Source: Planctomycetota bacterium (lineage in GTDB: Bacteria > Planctomycetota > Phycisphaerae > UBA1845). Taken from it: a stretch of DNA of 64,000 bases. This document shows, piece by piece, positions 52,086 through 59,210 of this stretch. The stretch covers positions 1 to 64,000 of the forward strand of contig JAKQDH010000092.1 of the NCBI GenBank assembly GCA_029558835.1. Reading direction: 5' to 3'. The number at the start of each line of letters is the position of its first letter. Positions within the stretch are counted from its first letter, which is position 1. A program made the position numbers and the translations under genes. Under the pieces are notes generated by a model that worked only from the letters and a program-made list of their open reading frames with translations, searched no databases and was not told the origin of the DNA.

Positions 52086-53822
52086 ATGAACTGGACCCGC
52101 TACTTCATACCGACGACCAAGGAAGTCCCGGCTGACGCTTTTGTACCCTCACACCAACTCATGCTGCGGGCGGGGTTGATCCGGCAGGTGGGTTCGGGGG
52201 CGTACACGTACTTGCCGTTGGGGTACCGCACGCTGCGCAAGATCGAGCAGATCGTGCGGGACGAGATGAACGCGGCCGGCGCCATCGAGCTGCACATGCC
52301 GGCCATGCACCCCATCGAGTGGTGGGAGCAGACCGGGCGGGTGGCCGCCATGGGCGACGTGCTCCTGCGCTTGCAGGGCCGGGGAGAGGACTGGCGCAGC
52401 CGGACCGTGCTCGGGCCTACCCACGAGGAGGTCATCACGGAGCTCGCGCGCGCGTACCTGGTCAGCTACAAGCAGTTGCCCATCAACCTCTACCAGATTC
52501 AGACCAAGTTCCGCGGCGAAGCCCGCCCCAAGAGCGGCGTACTGCGCACCCGCGAGTTCCTGATGAAGGACGCCTACTCCTTCCATGAGCGGGTGGAAGG
52601 GCCGGGCGGGCTGAACGAGACGTATCAGCGCATGTACGACGCGTACCGCGCGATCTTCGGGCGCTGCGGATTGCCGTACGTCCCCGTGGAAGCGGAGTCG
52701 GGCGCGATCGGCGGCAGCGTCTCGCACGAGTTCATGGTGCCCACGGACGCGGGCGAGGACATCCTAGTGCGTGCGGCGGACGGCTCCTACGCGGCCAACC
52801 TGGAGCGGGCGGAGGTGGCGCCGCTGCCCGACGCCGGCGACGGGCGCCATGAGCCGCTGCGCGAGGTCCACACGCCGGGTCACGGTACCATCGAGGAAAT
52901 CTCCCGGTTCCTCGGCTGCACGCCGCAGAAGCTGATCAAGACGATCATCTACGAGGCGAACGGGGAGCCGCTGGTGGCCCTCGTGCGCGGCGATCACGAG
53001 GTGAATGAGGCCAAGCTGGCCCGGGCGGCCGGCGTCCGCGGCGTGACGCAGGCTTCGCCGGAACTGATCCGGCAGGTGACTGGGGCGGAGGTGGGCTTTG
53101 CCGGTCCGGTGGGGCTGCAGGCCCGCATCATCGCCGATCGGGTCGTCACCACCATGCACGACGCCGTTACCGGCGCTAACAAAACGGACTATCACGTCAC
53201 CGGCGTGAACCCCGGACGTGACTTCGCGCTCACCGAAGTGGCCGACATTCGCCTGGCCATGGAAGGCGACCGCGCGCCCAACGGGCAGCCGCTGCGCTTC
53301 GAGAAGTGCATCGAGGTGGGGCACGTGTTCAAGCTGGGAACCAAGTACTCCGACGCCATGAGCGCGACGTACCTCGATGCCCAGGGCCAGGCCCATCCGC
53401 TCATCATGGGCTGTTACGGCATCGGGCTGAACCGGATCATGGCGGCCGCCATCGAGGCCCGGCACAATGACAAGGGCATTTGCTGGCCGGTGGCGATTGC
53501 GCCGTTCCACGTTGTGATCTGCGCGTTGGACGTGCGGGATGAGTCGGTGCTGGCGACCGCCCGGCGGCTGCACGATGAGCTCGAGGCGGCCGGGGTCGAG
53601 GTGCTGCTGGACGATCGGGACGCTCGCCCGGGCTTCAAGTTCAACGACGCCGACCTGATCGGCTTCCCGCTACGGATCAACGTGGGCAAGCGCAGCTTGG
53701 GTGATGGCGTGGTTGAGTTGGCGGTACGCAAGAGCGGCGAGGTGCGCAAGCTGCCGCCGGCGGAGACGGTGTCCGCGGTGACCGGGCTGCTCAAGACGCT
53801 CCTCGAGCAGGAGCGAACGTGA
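52086..53822 (+). CDS. proS: Prolyl-tRNA synthetase
   Basis: Charges tRNA-Pro; cytoplasmic class II synthetase of the bacterial type, 578 residues. Motif 1 surrounds GYRTLRKIEQIVRDEMNAAGA, motif 2 is YQIQTKFRGEARPKSGVLRTREFLMKD, and motif 3 is MGCYGIGLNRIMAAAIE. The insertion between motifs 2 and 3 (about 225-385) is the INS editing domain that clears Ala-tRNA-Pro. The anticodon-binding domain is at the C-terminus (FHVVICALDVRDESVL). The start at 52086 keeps the usual N-terminus (NWTRYFIPTTKEVPADA). The nucleotidyltransferase gene follows closely. Confidence 0.95.
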   Translation: MNWTRYFIPTTKEVPADAFVPSHQLMLRAGLIRQVGSGAYTYLPLGYRTLRKIEQIVRDEMNAAGAIELHMPAMHPIEWWEQTGRVAAMGDVLLRLQGRGEDWRSRTVLGPTHEEVITELARAYLVSYKQLPINLYQIQTKFRGEARPKSGVLRTREFLMKDAYSFHERVEGPGGLNETYQRMYDAYRAIFGRCGLPYVPVEAESGAIGGSVSHEFMVPTDAGEDILVRAADGSYAANLERAEVAPLPDAGDGRHEPLREVHTPGHGTIEEISRFLGCTPQKLIKTIIYEANGEPLVALVRGDHEVNEAKLARAAGVRGVTQASPELIRQVTGAEVGFAGPVGLQARIIADRVVTTMHDAVTGANKTDYHVTGVNPGRDFALTEVADIRLAMEGDRAPNGQPLRFEKCIEVGHVFKLGTKYSDAMSATYLDAQGQAHPLIMGCYGIGLNRIMAAAIEARHNDKGICWPVAIAPFHVVICALDVRDESVLATARRLHDELEAAGVEVLLDDRDARPGFKFNDADLIGFPLRINVGKRSLGDGVVELAVRKSGEVRKLPPAETVSAVTGLLKTLLEQERT

Positions 53823-53884
53823 CGGAGCCGCTGGTGCCGATAGGCTGCGCTGCCGGCTTGAGCGACACGGTAGAGGGGCTGAGC

Positions 53885-54205
53885 ATGACAGGTGCAGTCG
53901 CGGACGTTGCCGGGCGGTTGCAAGCGGAACTGCGGCAACTGTACGGGACACGGTTCCGCGGTTTGTATTTGTTCGGCTCTTACGCTGGGGGCGACGACGA
54001 CGAGGAGTCCGACCTTGACTTCCTGATCGTGCTGGACGACTTCAGCTCCTACGGAACCGAGGTGGACCGTACCGGCGAACCGGTGAGTGCCATCTCCCTG
54101 GCCCATGCCGTGAGCATCAGCGTGGTGTTCCTGCGTGAGCGGGACTGGGCCACGGGGGATTCGCCGTTTCTGCGCAATGTGCGGGAGGAGGCGGTGGCGG
54201 CGTAA
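53885..54205 (+). CDS. MNT-type nucleotidyltransferase
   Basis: A 106-residue protein of the minimal nucleotidyltransferase family, with GLYLFGSYAGGDDDEESDLDFLIVL carrying the GS motif and the DxD metal pair. Many such proteins pair with a HEPN toxin as an antitoxin that AMPylates it; no HEPN gene is present in the next 180 bp. GAGG lies 8 nt before the ATG at 53885. A GTG at 53819, overlapping the proS stop and with AGGAG 5 nt upstream, is also possible and would add 22 residues. Confidence 0.75.
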   Translation: MTGAVADVAGRLQAELRQLYGTRFRGLYLFGSYAGGDDDEESDLDFLIVLDDFSSYGTEVDRTGEPVSAISLAHAVSISVVFLRERDWATGDSPFLRNVREEAVAA

Positions 54206-54382
54206 GCGAGGCCATTCTCAAGTCACTCCTTACCACTGACGTTCGATCTCTTTCCAAGCTGCGGCCGTGCCGTGGCGCCGGCGTGTTGGCGGTGCTCGCG
54301 CGGGCGAGGCGCCCTTGTCACCGCAAGACGTGCGGGCGACTCTCGCGCTGAGCTTCCTTCGTTGTTACTTCTGCATTCTCAT

Positions 54383-55810
54383 TCAGAAGTACAGATCGCG
54401 GTCGCTGCTCTCCCGAATGCGCTGGAGGCGAGCGACAAGTTCCTGCTTCAGCCGGCTATCCTCGAGGCGGGCGAGCTCGGTGGCGATGAGCTTCTCGCCG
54501 GCCGCCCGGGTGGCGGGGGAGGCGTAATCGGTCAGGTACTCCAGCAGCGTGGTGAGGGCGTTCGGCGTGCAGAAACGCTTGATGAAGCCGGGAATGGCGA
54601 ACTCCATGAAGTGCTCGCCGGTGCGTCCCAGCCGGTAACAGGCGGTGCAGAAGCTGGGGATGTAGCCGTCGACGACCAATTCGCGCATCACCTCATCGAG
54701 GGAGCGCAGGTCACCAAGCTGGAACTGCTCGCGCTCCATGCACTGGGCGTCGCCCACCTCCGTGTAACCACCGATCTCGATGCGGCTGCCGGCGTCAATC
54801 TGCGACACGCCGAATTCCATGACCTCCCGGCGGATGTCGGCTGACTCACGGGCGGTCAGGATGAGGCCGGTATACGGCACGGCCAGGCGCAGGGTGGCAA
54901 TCAGGCGCTTGAAGTCCTCGTCGGACACCAGGTGTTGCTCGTGAAAGTGAACGCCCGAGGCCGGTTGCAAGCGCGGGAAGCTGATGGTATGCGGCCCGAC
55001 GCCGAAATGCCGCTGCAGGAACAGAGCGTGCGTCACCAGCCCCAGCACTTCGAAGCGCCAGTCATACAGGCCGAAGAGGGCGCCGAGGCCGACGTCGTCG
55101 ATGCCGGCCTCCATCGCCCGACTCAGGGCGTCGAGTCGGTTGAGGTAATCGGCCTTGCGCGTCCGCGGCGGGTGCACGCGGGCGTAGGTGTCGTGGTGGT
55201 AGGTTTCCTGGAAGATCTGGTAGGTGCCGATGCCCGCCTCCTTGACGGTGCGGAAGCCGTCGTGGTCGAGCGGCGCGGCATTGATGTTGACGCGGCGAAT
55301 CTCGCCGTGCCCCTTCTTCACCGCGTACACGGAACGTACGGTCTGCGCGATGAAGTCGGCGTCGTAGGCGGGGTGCTCGCCGAAAACGAGGATGAGACGC
55401 TTGTGTCCCTGGTCCTCGAGGGCCTCAACCTGCCGGCGAATCTCGTTCGGATCGAGCGTCCGCCGGACGGCCTCGACGTTGCTGCGCCGGAAGCCGCAGT
55501 ACAGGCAGTCGTTCACGCAGTCATTGCCGATGTAGAGCGGGGCGAACAGGACGATGCGGTAGCCGTACACGTCGCGCTTCAACTCGCGGGCGGTGGCGAA
55601 GATCTCGTCGATGAGCCGCGGATCGGTTACCGTCAGCAGCGTGGCGGTCTCCTCCACGCAGAGGGCCTGCTTGGCGCGGCTCTTGTCGAGCACGTCGCGC
55701 ACGCGGGCGGCCTCGGCCGGCGGCGCCGCAAGCAGGTCGGCGAGGCAGGCGTCGCTGATGAAATCCGTCGCGACGCCGCTTACCGCGGGCTGGATCAGGG
55801 TACGTTTCAC
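54383..55810 (-). CDS. hydG: [FeFe]-hydrogenase maturase HydG (radical SAM tyrosine lyase)
   Basis: Splits tyrosine to make the CO and CN- ligands of the H-cluster. The 475-residue protein has the radical-SAM motif DCVNDCLYCGF (Cys98, 102, 105) and the C-terminal auxiliary cluster CTACYRLGRTGEHFMEF to RFC, the CxxC...C pattern that sets HydG apart from ThiH. Other typical segments are RVNINAAPLDHDGFRTVKEAG, ETYHHDTYARVHP and ISFPRLQPASG. The GTG start overlaps the hydE stop by 4 nt (GTGA) with GGGAGG upstream, so HydE and HydG are co-translated. Neither HydF nor a hydrogenase is in the window. Confidence 0.92.
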   Translation of the reverse strand: MKRTLIQPAVSGVATDFISDACLADLLAAPPAEAARVRDVLDKSRAKQALCVEETATLLTVTDPRLIDEIFATARELKRDVYGYRIVLFAPLYIGNDCVNDCLYCGFRRSNVEAVRRTLDPNEIRRQVEALEDQGHKRLILVFGEHPAYDADFIAQTVRSVYAVKKGHGEIRRVNINAAPLDHDGFRTVKEAGIGTYQIFQETYHHDTYARVHPPRTRKADYLNRLDALSRAMEAGIDDVGLGALFGLYDWRFEVLGLVTHALFLQRHFGVGPHTISFPRLQPASGVHFHEQHLVSDEDFKRLIATLRLAVPYTGLILTARESADIRREVMEFGVSQIDAGSRIEIGGYTEVGDAQCMEREQFQLGDLRSLDEVMRELVVDGYIPSFCTACYRLGRTGEHFMEFAIPGFIKRFCTPNALTTLLEYLTDYASPATRAAGEKLIATELARLEDSRLKQELVARLQRIRESSDRDLYF

Positions 55811-57015
55811 GGGGTGGCCTCCCTAGCAATACGCGCGCCAGCCGGGCACCGCAGGCGGTTGAGCGAGTCTCCTCTACCCGAACCCACGCTGCGCCCCAGG
55901 GCCGCGATCCGCTGTGTCAGACAGTGATGGCAGGCATCGGCCTCCTCGCTGATGCACGCCTTCGCGGGATAAATCTCGTACTGGCGGCGGTAGACCGCCG
56001 GCGTCAGGTTGGGCATCACGACGTTGGCGCCCCGGCGGAGGCCCAGTTCCCGCCCTTCCGCGCGGTTGACGGTGGCCAGGGCGGTTGTGCTGGGGATGTT
56101 CGCCAGCGGGCACAGCAGCCGGGCCAACGCGATGACCTTGTACGTCATCAACTCCGTGTTGGGGACCTGCCCGGACGTCGCTGCCGGAGGCGGCGGGTCC
56201 TCCGACGTGGGTGGAACAACGGGCCCGTAGCGTCGCCCCCCCGCGGGCGACGCAGTGGCCGACGACCCTGCGGAGGTTCCCCGTCGGCCACCGGGGGCCG
56301 ACGCTACGACAGACGCAGGCGCCGCGGCCGCGCCCAGCGGCGTGGCCGGGTGCGGCAGGAACGGGCCGACGCCGATCATGTCCAGGTCCAGCTCGGCGAA
56401 CCACTCCAGGTCGCGGGCGAGGTCAGCATACGTCTGCCCCGGAATCCCGATCATCACGCCGCTACCGACTTCGTAACCGAGATCACGCAATTGCCGCAGC
56501 ATCGCCGGCCGATCGGAGGGCCGGCCGTCGCGCGGCGGGTGGATGCGCTCAAACAACGTCCGGTTCGACGTCTCAAACCGCAGCAGGTAGCGGTCGGCCC
56601 CGGCCGCCCGCCACGCCCGCAGATCATCCAGACTGCGTTCGCCGACGCTCAGTGTGACGGCCAGCGGTGTTTCCGCCTTCATCCGCCGTACCACGTCAAC
56701 CAGCCACTCCCGCGTCGTGCCCAGGTCCTCGCCGGACTGGAGGACCACGGTTCCGTAGCCGAACTCGACGGCCTGCCGAGCGCAGTCCAGGACTTCGTCC
56801 GCCGACATGCGGTAGCGGTCGATGGCGCGGTTCTCCACCCGCAGACCGCAGTACAGGCAGAGCCGCCCGCAGTGGTTGGAGAACTCGATCAGCCCGCGCA
56901 AGTGGACCGCGTCGCCAACGGACCGCCGGCGCACGTCGTCCGCTTCCCGCCAGAGCTCGTCCAAGCGGGCGTCATCGTCCTCTCGGAGCCAGCGCGTGAT
57001 CTCTTTGACATTCAT
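55807..57015 (-). CDS. hydE: [FeFe]-hydrogenase maturase HydE with repeat-derived insertion
   Basis: Radical-SAM enzyme that builds part of the H-cluster. FSNHCGRLCLYCGLR holds Cys49, 53 and 56; GTVVLQSGED, LRFETSNRTLFERIHP and GVMIGIPGQTYADLARDL are typical, and the C-terminus has NIPSTTALATVNRAEGRELG. At 402 residues it is about 50 longer than usual. The excess lies between FLPHPATPLG and LMTYKVIALARLL and is low-complexity. Within it, residues about 236-264 are translated from family F repeat DNA (56226-56308). The start chosen is ATG 57015; the frame is open to 57159. It is first in an overlapping pair with hydG. Confidence 0.9.
   Translation of the reverse strand: MNVKEITRWLREDDDARLDELWREADDVRRRSVGDAVHLRGLIEFSNHCGRLCLYCGLRVENRAIDRYRMSADEVLDCARQAVEFGYGTVVLQSGEDLGTTREWLVDVVRRMKAETPLAVTLSVGERSLDDLRAWRAAGADRYLLRFETSNRTLFERIHPPRDGRPSDRPAMLRQLRDLGYEVGSGVMIGIPGQTYADLARDLEWFAELDLDMIGVGPFLPHPATPLGAAAAPASVVASAPGGRRGTSAGSSATASPAGGRRYGPVVPPTSEDPPPPAATSGQVPNTELMTYKVIALARLLCPLANIPSTTALATVNRAEGRELGLRRGANVVMPNLTPAVYRRQYEIYPAKACISEEADACHHCLTQRIAALGRSVGSGRGDSLNRLRCPAGARIAREATP
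56226..56308. repeat. Family F double-hairpin repeat inside hydE
   Basis: An 83-nt unit bounded by perfect 10-bp inverted repeats, CGTAGCGTCG (56226-56235) and CGACGCTACG (56299-56308). Inside are two GC hairpins (CGTCGCCC / GGGCGACG and CGTCGGCC / GGCCGACG). It is read in frame as part of HydE without a stop. A diverged copy with a different spacer is at 40983-41051. Confidence 0.75.
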
Positions 57016-57598
57016 GCCGCGGACCCGTTCCAGCGTCCAGGGACCTGTCGCGCGGAACGTGACGACCCGCTCCCCACGACGGCGCGGACAACGCGGGCCG
57101 TCGCTCGCCAGCGCGCTAATGGCCCGTGCGTACCGCCGACGGTCGCGGGCGCGCGTCATCCGGGGTGGACTCTATTCCCCGGTTGAAGGCGTCCCCACGC
57201 TCCGCGCATGGATCATAGTCTGCGTGCCGGGCGGTACCACCTGCCCGCGCAGGCATGGGAAGCCGGGCGGTGCCGGAACGGCTTCGCGTGTTGCCGGTTC
57301 GGCCCGATTCGTCTCGAATATGAAGTGAGAATTATATTTTGTGCTGCATGCGGGCGCTATGTTGGAGAGTTGCCGGGACGGTCGAAACCGGCGCCGGGGC
57401 GACGTGTCAAACGGAGGGGTCGGGTTTGCAGGCTGTGGGAAGCGTCGGCACACCGGGGCATCCGGTGTGCGTGTCAAGATCGAACCGAATCGGTTTGAAC
57501 GTTCCCGAGGGTGCGGATATAGTGAGTGGCGGGTAGGGTGCGCTCCTGCGATACGGCGTGTGCCCGCCCCCTGAAGCACGCGAAGGGGCGCGACCGAG
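57016..57598. other. Divergent gap between hydE and the FHA gene
   Basis: Holds the FHA promoter listed next. Before it, 57300-57360 is the most AT-rich stretch in this area (GAGAATTATATTTTGTGCTGC). A 224-residue minus-strand open frame across 57172-57846 reads like anti-sense of the FHA gene and is not believed. No repeat family is present. Confidence 0.4.
57495..57523 (+). promoter_or_regulatory. Sigma-70-type promoter of the FHA gene
   Basis: TTGAAC (57495-57500) and TATAGT (57518-57523) with an ideal 17-bp spacer, about 100 bp before the ATG at 57626. Confidence 0.55.
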
Positions 57599-57625
57599 GT
57601 GTTGGCTACCGAGGCATCTCCCACC

Positions 57626-58108
57626 ATGGACGTGAAACTTGTGATGTTCCGGGAAGACGGAAGTCGCCGGGAATTTCCGCTCCGACGCGGCGCGACCACC
57701 ATTGGTCGGAAGGAGGACTGCGACATCCGGGTGCCGTTGGCGGAGGTGTCTCGACGGCATGCGGAGATCGTCGTCGAGAACGACGGGGTGACGTTGCGGG
57801 ACTTGGGGGCGGCCAACGGGACGTATCTGAACAACCGCCGCATCACGGAGGAGGACCTCGAACCCGGGGATCAGGTGATGGTGGGACCGGTGGTGTTTAC
57901 GGTGCAAATCGGGGGGGAGCCGGCCTTCGACGAGATGATCAAGATTCGGACTAAGCTCCGGGCGCATGACGACGCGCGTGCGGCGGGGCCACGGGTCAGC
58001 GCTTCGCGGCAGGTCAGTGCCGAGGATGAAGTCGATCCGATCGCGGCCCTGGAGGCGTTGGCCTCCAGTGCGGATCAGACCGCGATCAATCCTGAAGACG
58101 AGGATTAG
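57626..58108 (+). CDS. FHA-domain protein
   Basis: A 160-residue phosphothreonine-binding protein. The FHA core is TTIGRKEDCDIRVPLAEVSR RH-type: GRKEDCDIRV, SRRHAEI and NGTYLNNRRI carry the Gly-Arg, Ser-x-x-His and Asn-Gly residues that contact phosphothreonine. Residues after about 100 are charged and disordered, ending in acidic ALEALASSADQTAINPEDED. It may read out a Ser/Thr kinase, but none is in the window. The ATG at 57626 is preferred; GTG at 57599 is possible. The next gene starts about 210 bp downstream and may be co-transcribed. Confidence 0.85.
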   Translation: MDVKLVMFREDGSRREFPLRRGATTIGRKEDCDIRVPLAEVSRRHAEIVVENDGVTLRDLGAANGTYLNNRRITEEDLEPGDQVMVGPVVFTVQIGGEPAFDEMIKIRTKLRAHDDARAAGPRVSASRQVSAEDEVDPIAALEALASSADQTAINPEDED

Positions 58109-58321
58109 CCTGGTAATCCAGCGAGGGGCGGGCGGCGAGTGGGTGTCGGATGCGCTCAGGGGGGCCGGAAGGCGAGCGCACGGTAGCAGCCGATCCCGTG
58201 CCGGGGGCAGGAAGCCGGGTGTTCCCGGGTGGGGAGCGGAGCCGGCGGGCGCCGGGGAACGGGTGCCCGGCACCCTACCGCTTGATAGAGAACACGAGGT
58301 CAAGGGGTGGGGCCGTCATCG

Positions 58322-58822
58322 ATGACCGCCGTAGTGGAACCGACCCGAGCCGCCGCGCGCAAGAGGCGTCTGGCTCGGACGCTGGTGCACCTCGGTGCAG
58401 GGGTGATCGCGCTGGTTGTGCTGGCGGTTGTTCTGCGCGATGAGCACTGCCGGAGATCGGCGCTCCAATTCGCGGAACGCTATCGACGGATGCTCGAGCA
58501 GGAGCGTTTCAACGAATCCGGGTTGCTGCCGTTGCGCCTGGAGCCCAATGAGAAACTGGCGACGCGCACGCCGGTGTGGCGTTGGGAATGGCTGGAACGG
58601 GAGGCGGCGAGCAGGCTGCGGCAGAGTGAGGGACCGGTCATCGTGGCTTACGGCGGCTCGCAGGGCCTCTGGCTCGCCCGCGACGGCCGGGCGGTGTTGA
58701 TCTTCCACAACCGACGCCTGGACGTGAAATGGTTGCCGGACGCCGAGTTTTCCGCCCGCTGGTCCGCCCAGCAGACCGAGCTGCAGCGCTTGCAGAGTGA
58801 GCAGTCCCTCCATCGACCTTGA
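58322..58822 (+). CDS. Small single-pass membrane protein of unknown function
   Basis: A 166-residue protein with a basic N-terminus (RAAARKRRLARTL) and one membrane segment (VHLGAGVIALVVLAVVL), followed by a soluble part rich in Arg, Trp and Glu (PVWRWEWLEREAASRLRQ, GSQGLWLARDGRAVLIFHN, DAEFSARWSAQQTELQRLQ). I do not recognise the family. Topology by the positive-inside rule would put the C-terminal domain outside the cytoplasm. It sits between the FHA gene and tRNA-Leu. Confidence 0.6.
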   Translation: MTAVVEPTRAAARKRRLARTLVHLGAGVIALVVLAVVLRDEHCRRSALQFAERYRRMLEQERFNESGLLPLRLEPNEKLATRTPVWRWEWLEREAASRLRQSEGPVIVAYGGSQGLWLARDGRAVLIFHNRRLDVKWLPDAEFSARWSAQQTELQRLQSEQSLHRP

Positions 58823-59014
58823 GTCTTCCGGTCGTCAAGCCGCGGTTGAGTGCCTGTCGCGCGCATCAAGTGCCGGGCAGAAGCCAGGTGAGTGCTCTCG
58901 TGTGCGCGCGGTGGAGGTGGCCCCCGTAGCGTTGACGGCGGTTTGCCCGTTGGCCAGAATACGGGCGCGGGCCTGACCGGGAAGCACCCCGGGCGTGCGG
59001 GGTACGGTCGCGGG

Positions 59015-59099
59015 GCCGGAGTGGCGGAATCGGCAGACGCGCGGGTTTCAAAAACCCGTCCTGGTTCTCAGGGTGTGGGTTCGAGTCCCACCTCCGGCA
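59015..59099 (+). tRNA. tRNA-Leu (anticodon CAA)
   Basis: An 85-nt class II tRNA. The acceptor stem is GCCGGAG (59015-59021) with CTCCGGC (59092-59098) and discriminator A at 59099. The anticodon stem is CGGGT/ACCCG with loop TTCAAAA, anticodon CAA at 59049-59051. The long variable arm and the T-arm (GTGGGTTCGAGTCCCAC) fit tRNA-Leu. CCA is not encoded. Confidence 0.95.
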
Positions 59100-59210
59100 G
59101 TTCCCTTCTGAGTGCGGCAACCCACGGGACTTGCCTGGGTTGCCGATAGTTCCCAGTGGCACCGGGGCCCGCCCCGCACGGCGCGGCCCGGCGCGTTATG
59201 GGACTTCCTC

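Noticed and set aside
53885-54205. MNT/HEPN toxin-antitoxin pair
   Set aside because: Only the nucleotidyltransferase is present. The following 180 bp has no HEPN-like ORF on either strand.
57172-57846. 224-residue minus-strand ORF between hydE and the FHA gene
   Set aside because: It is antisense to the FHA domain and the promoter region. Composition is Arg/Ser/Pro-rich and no motif is present.
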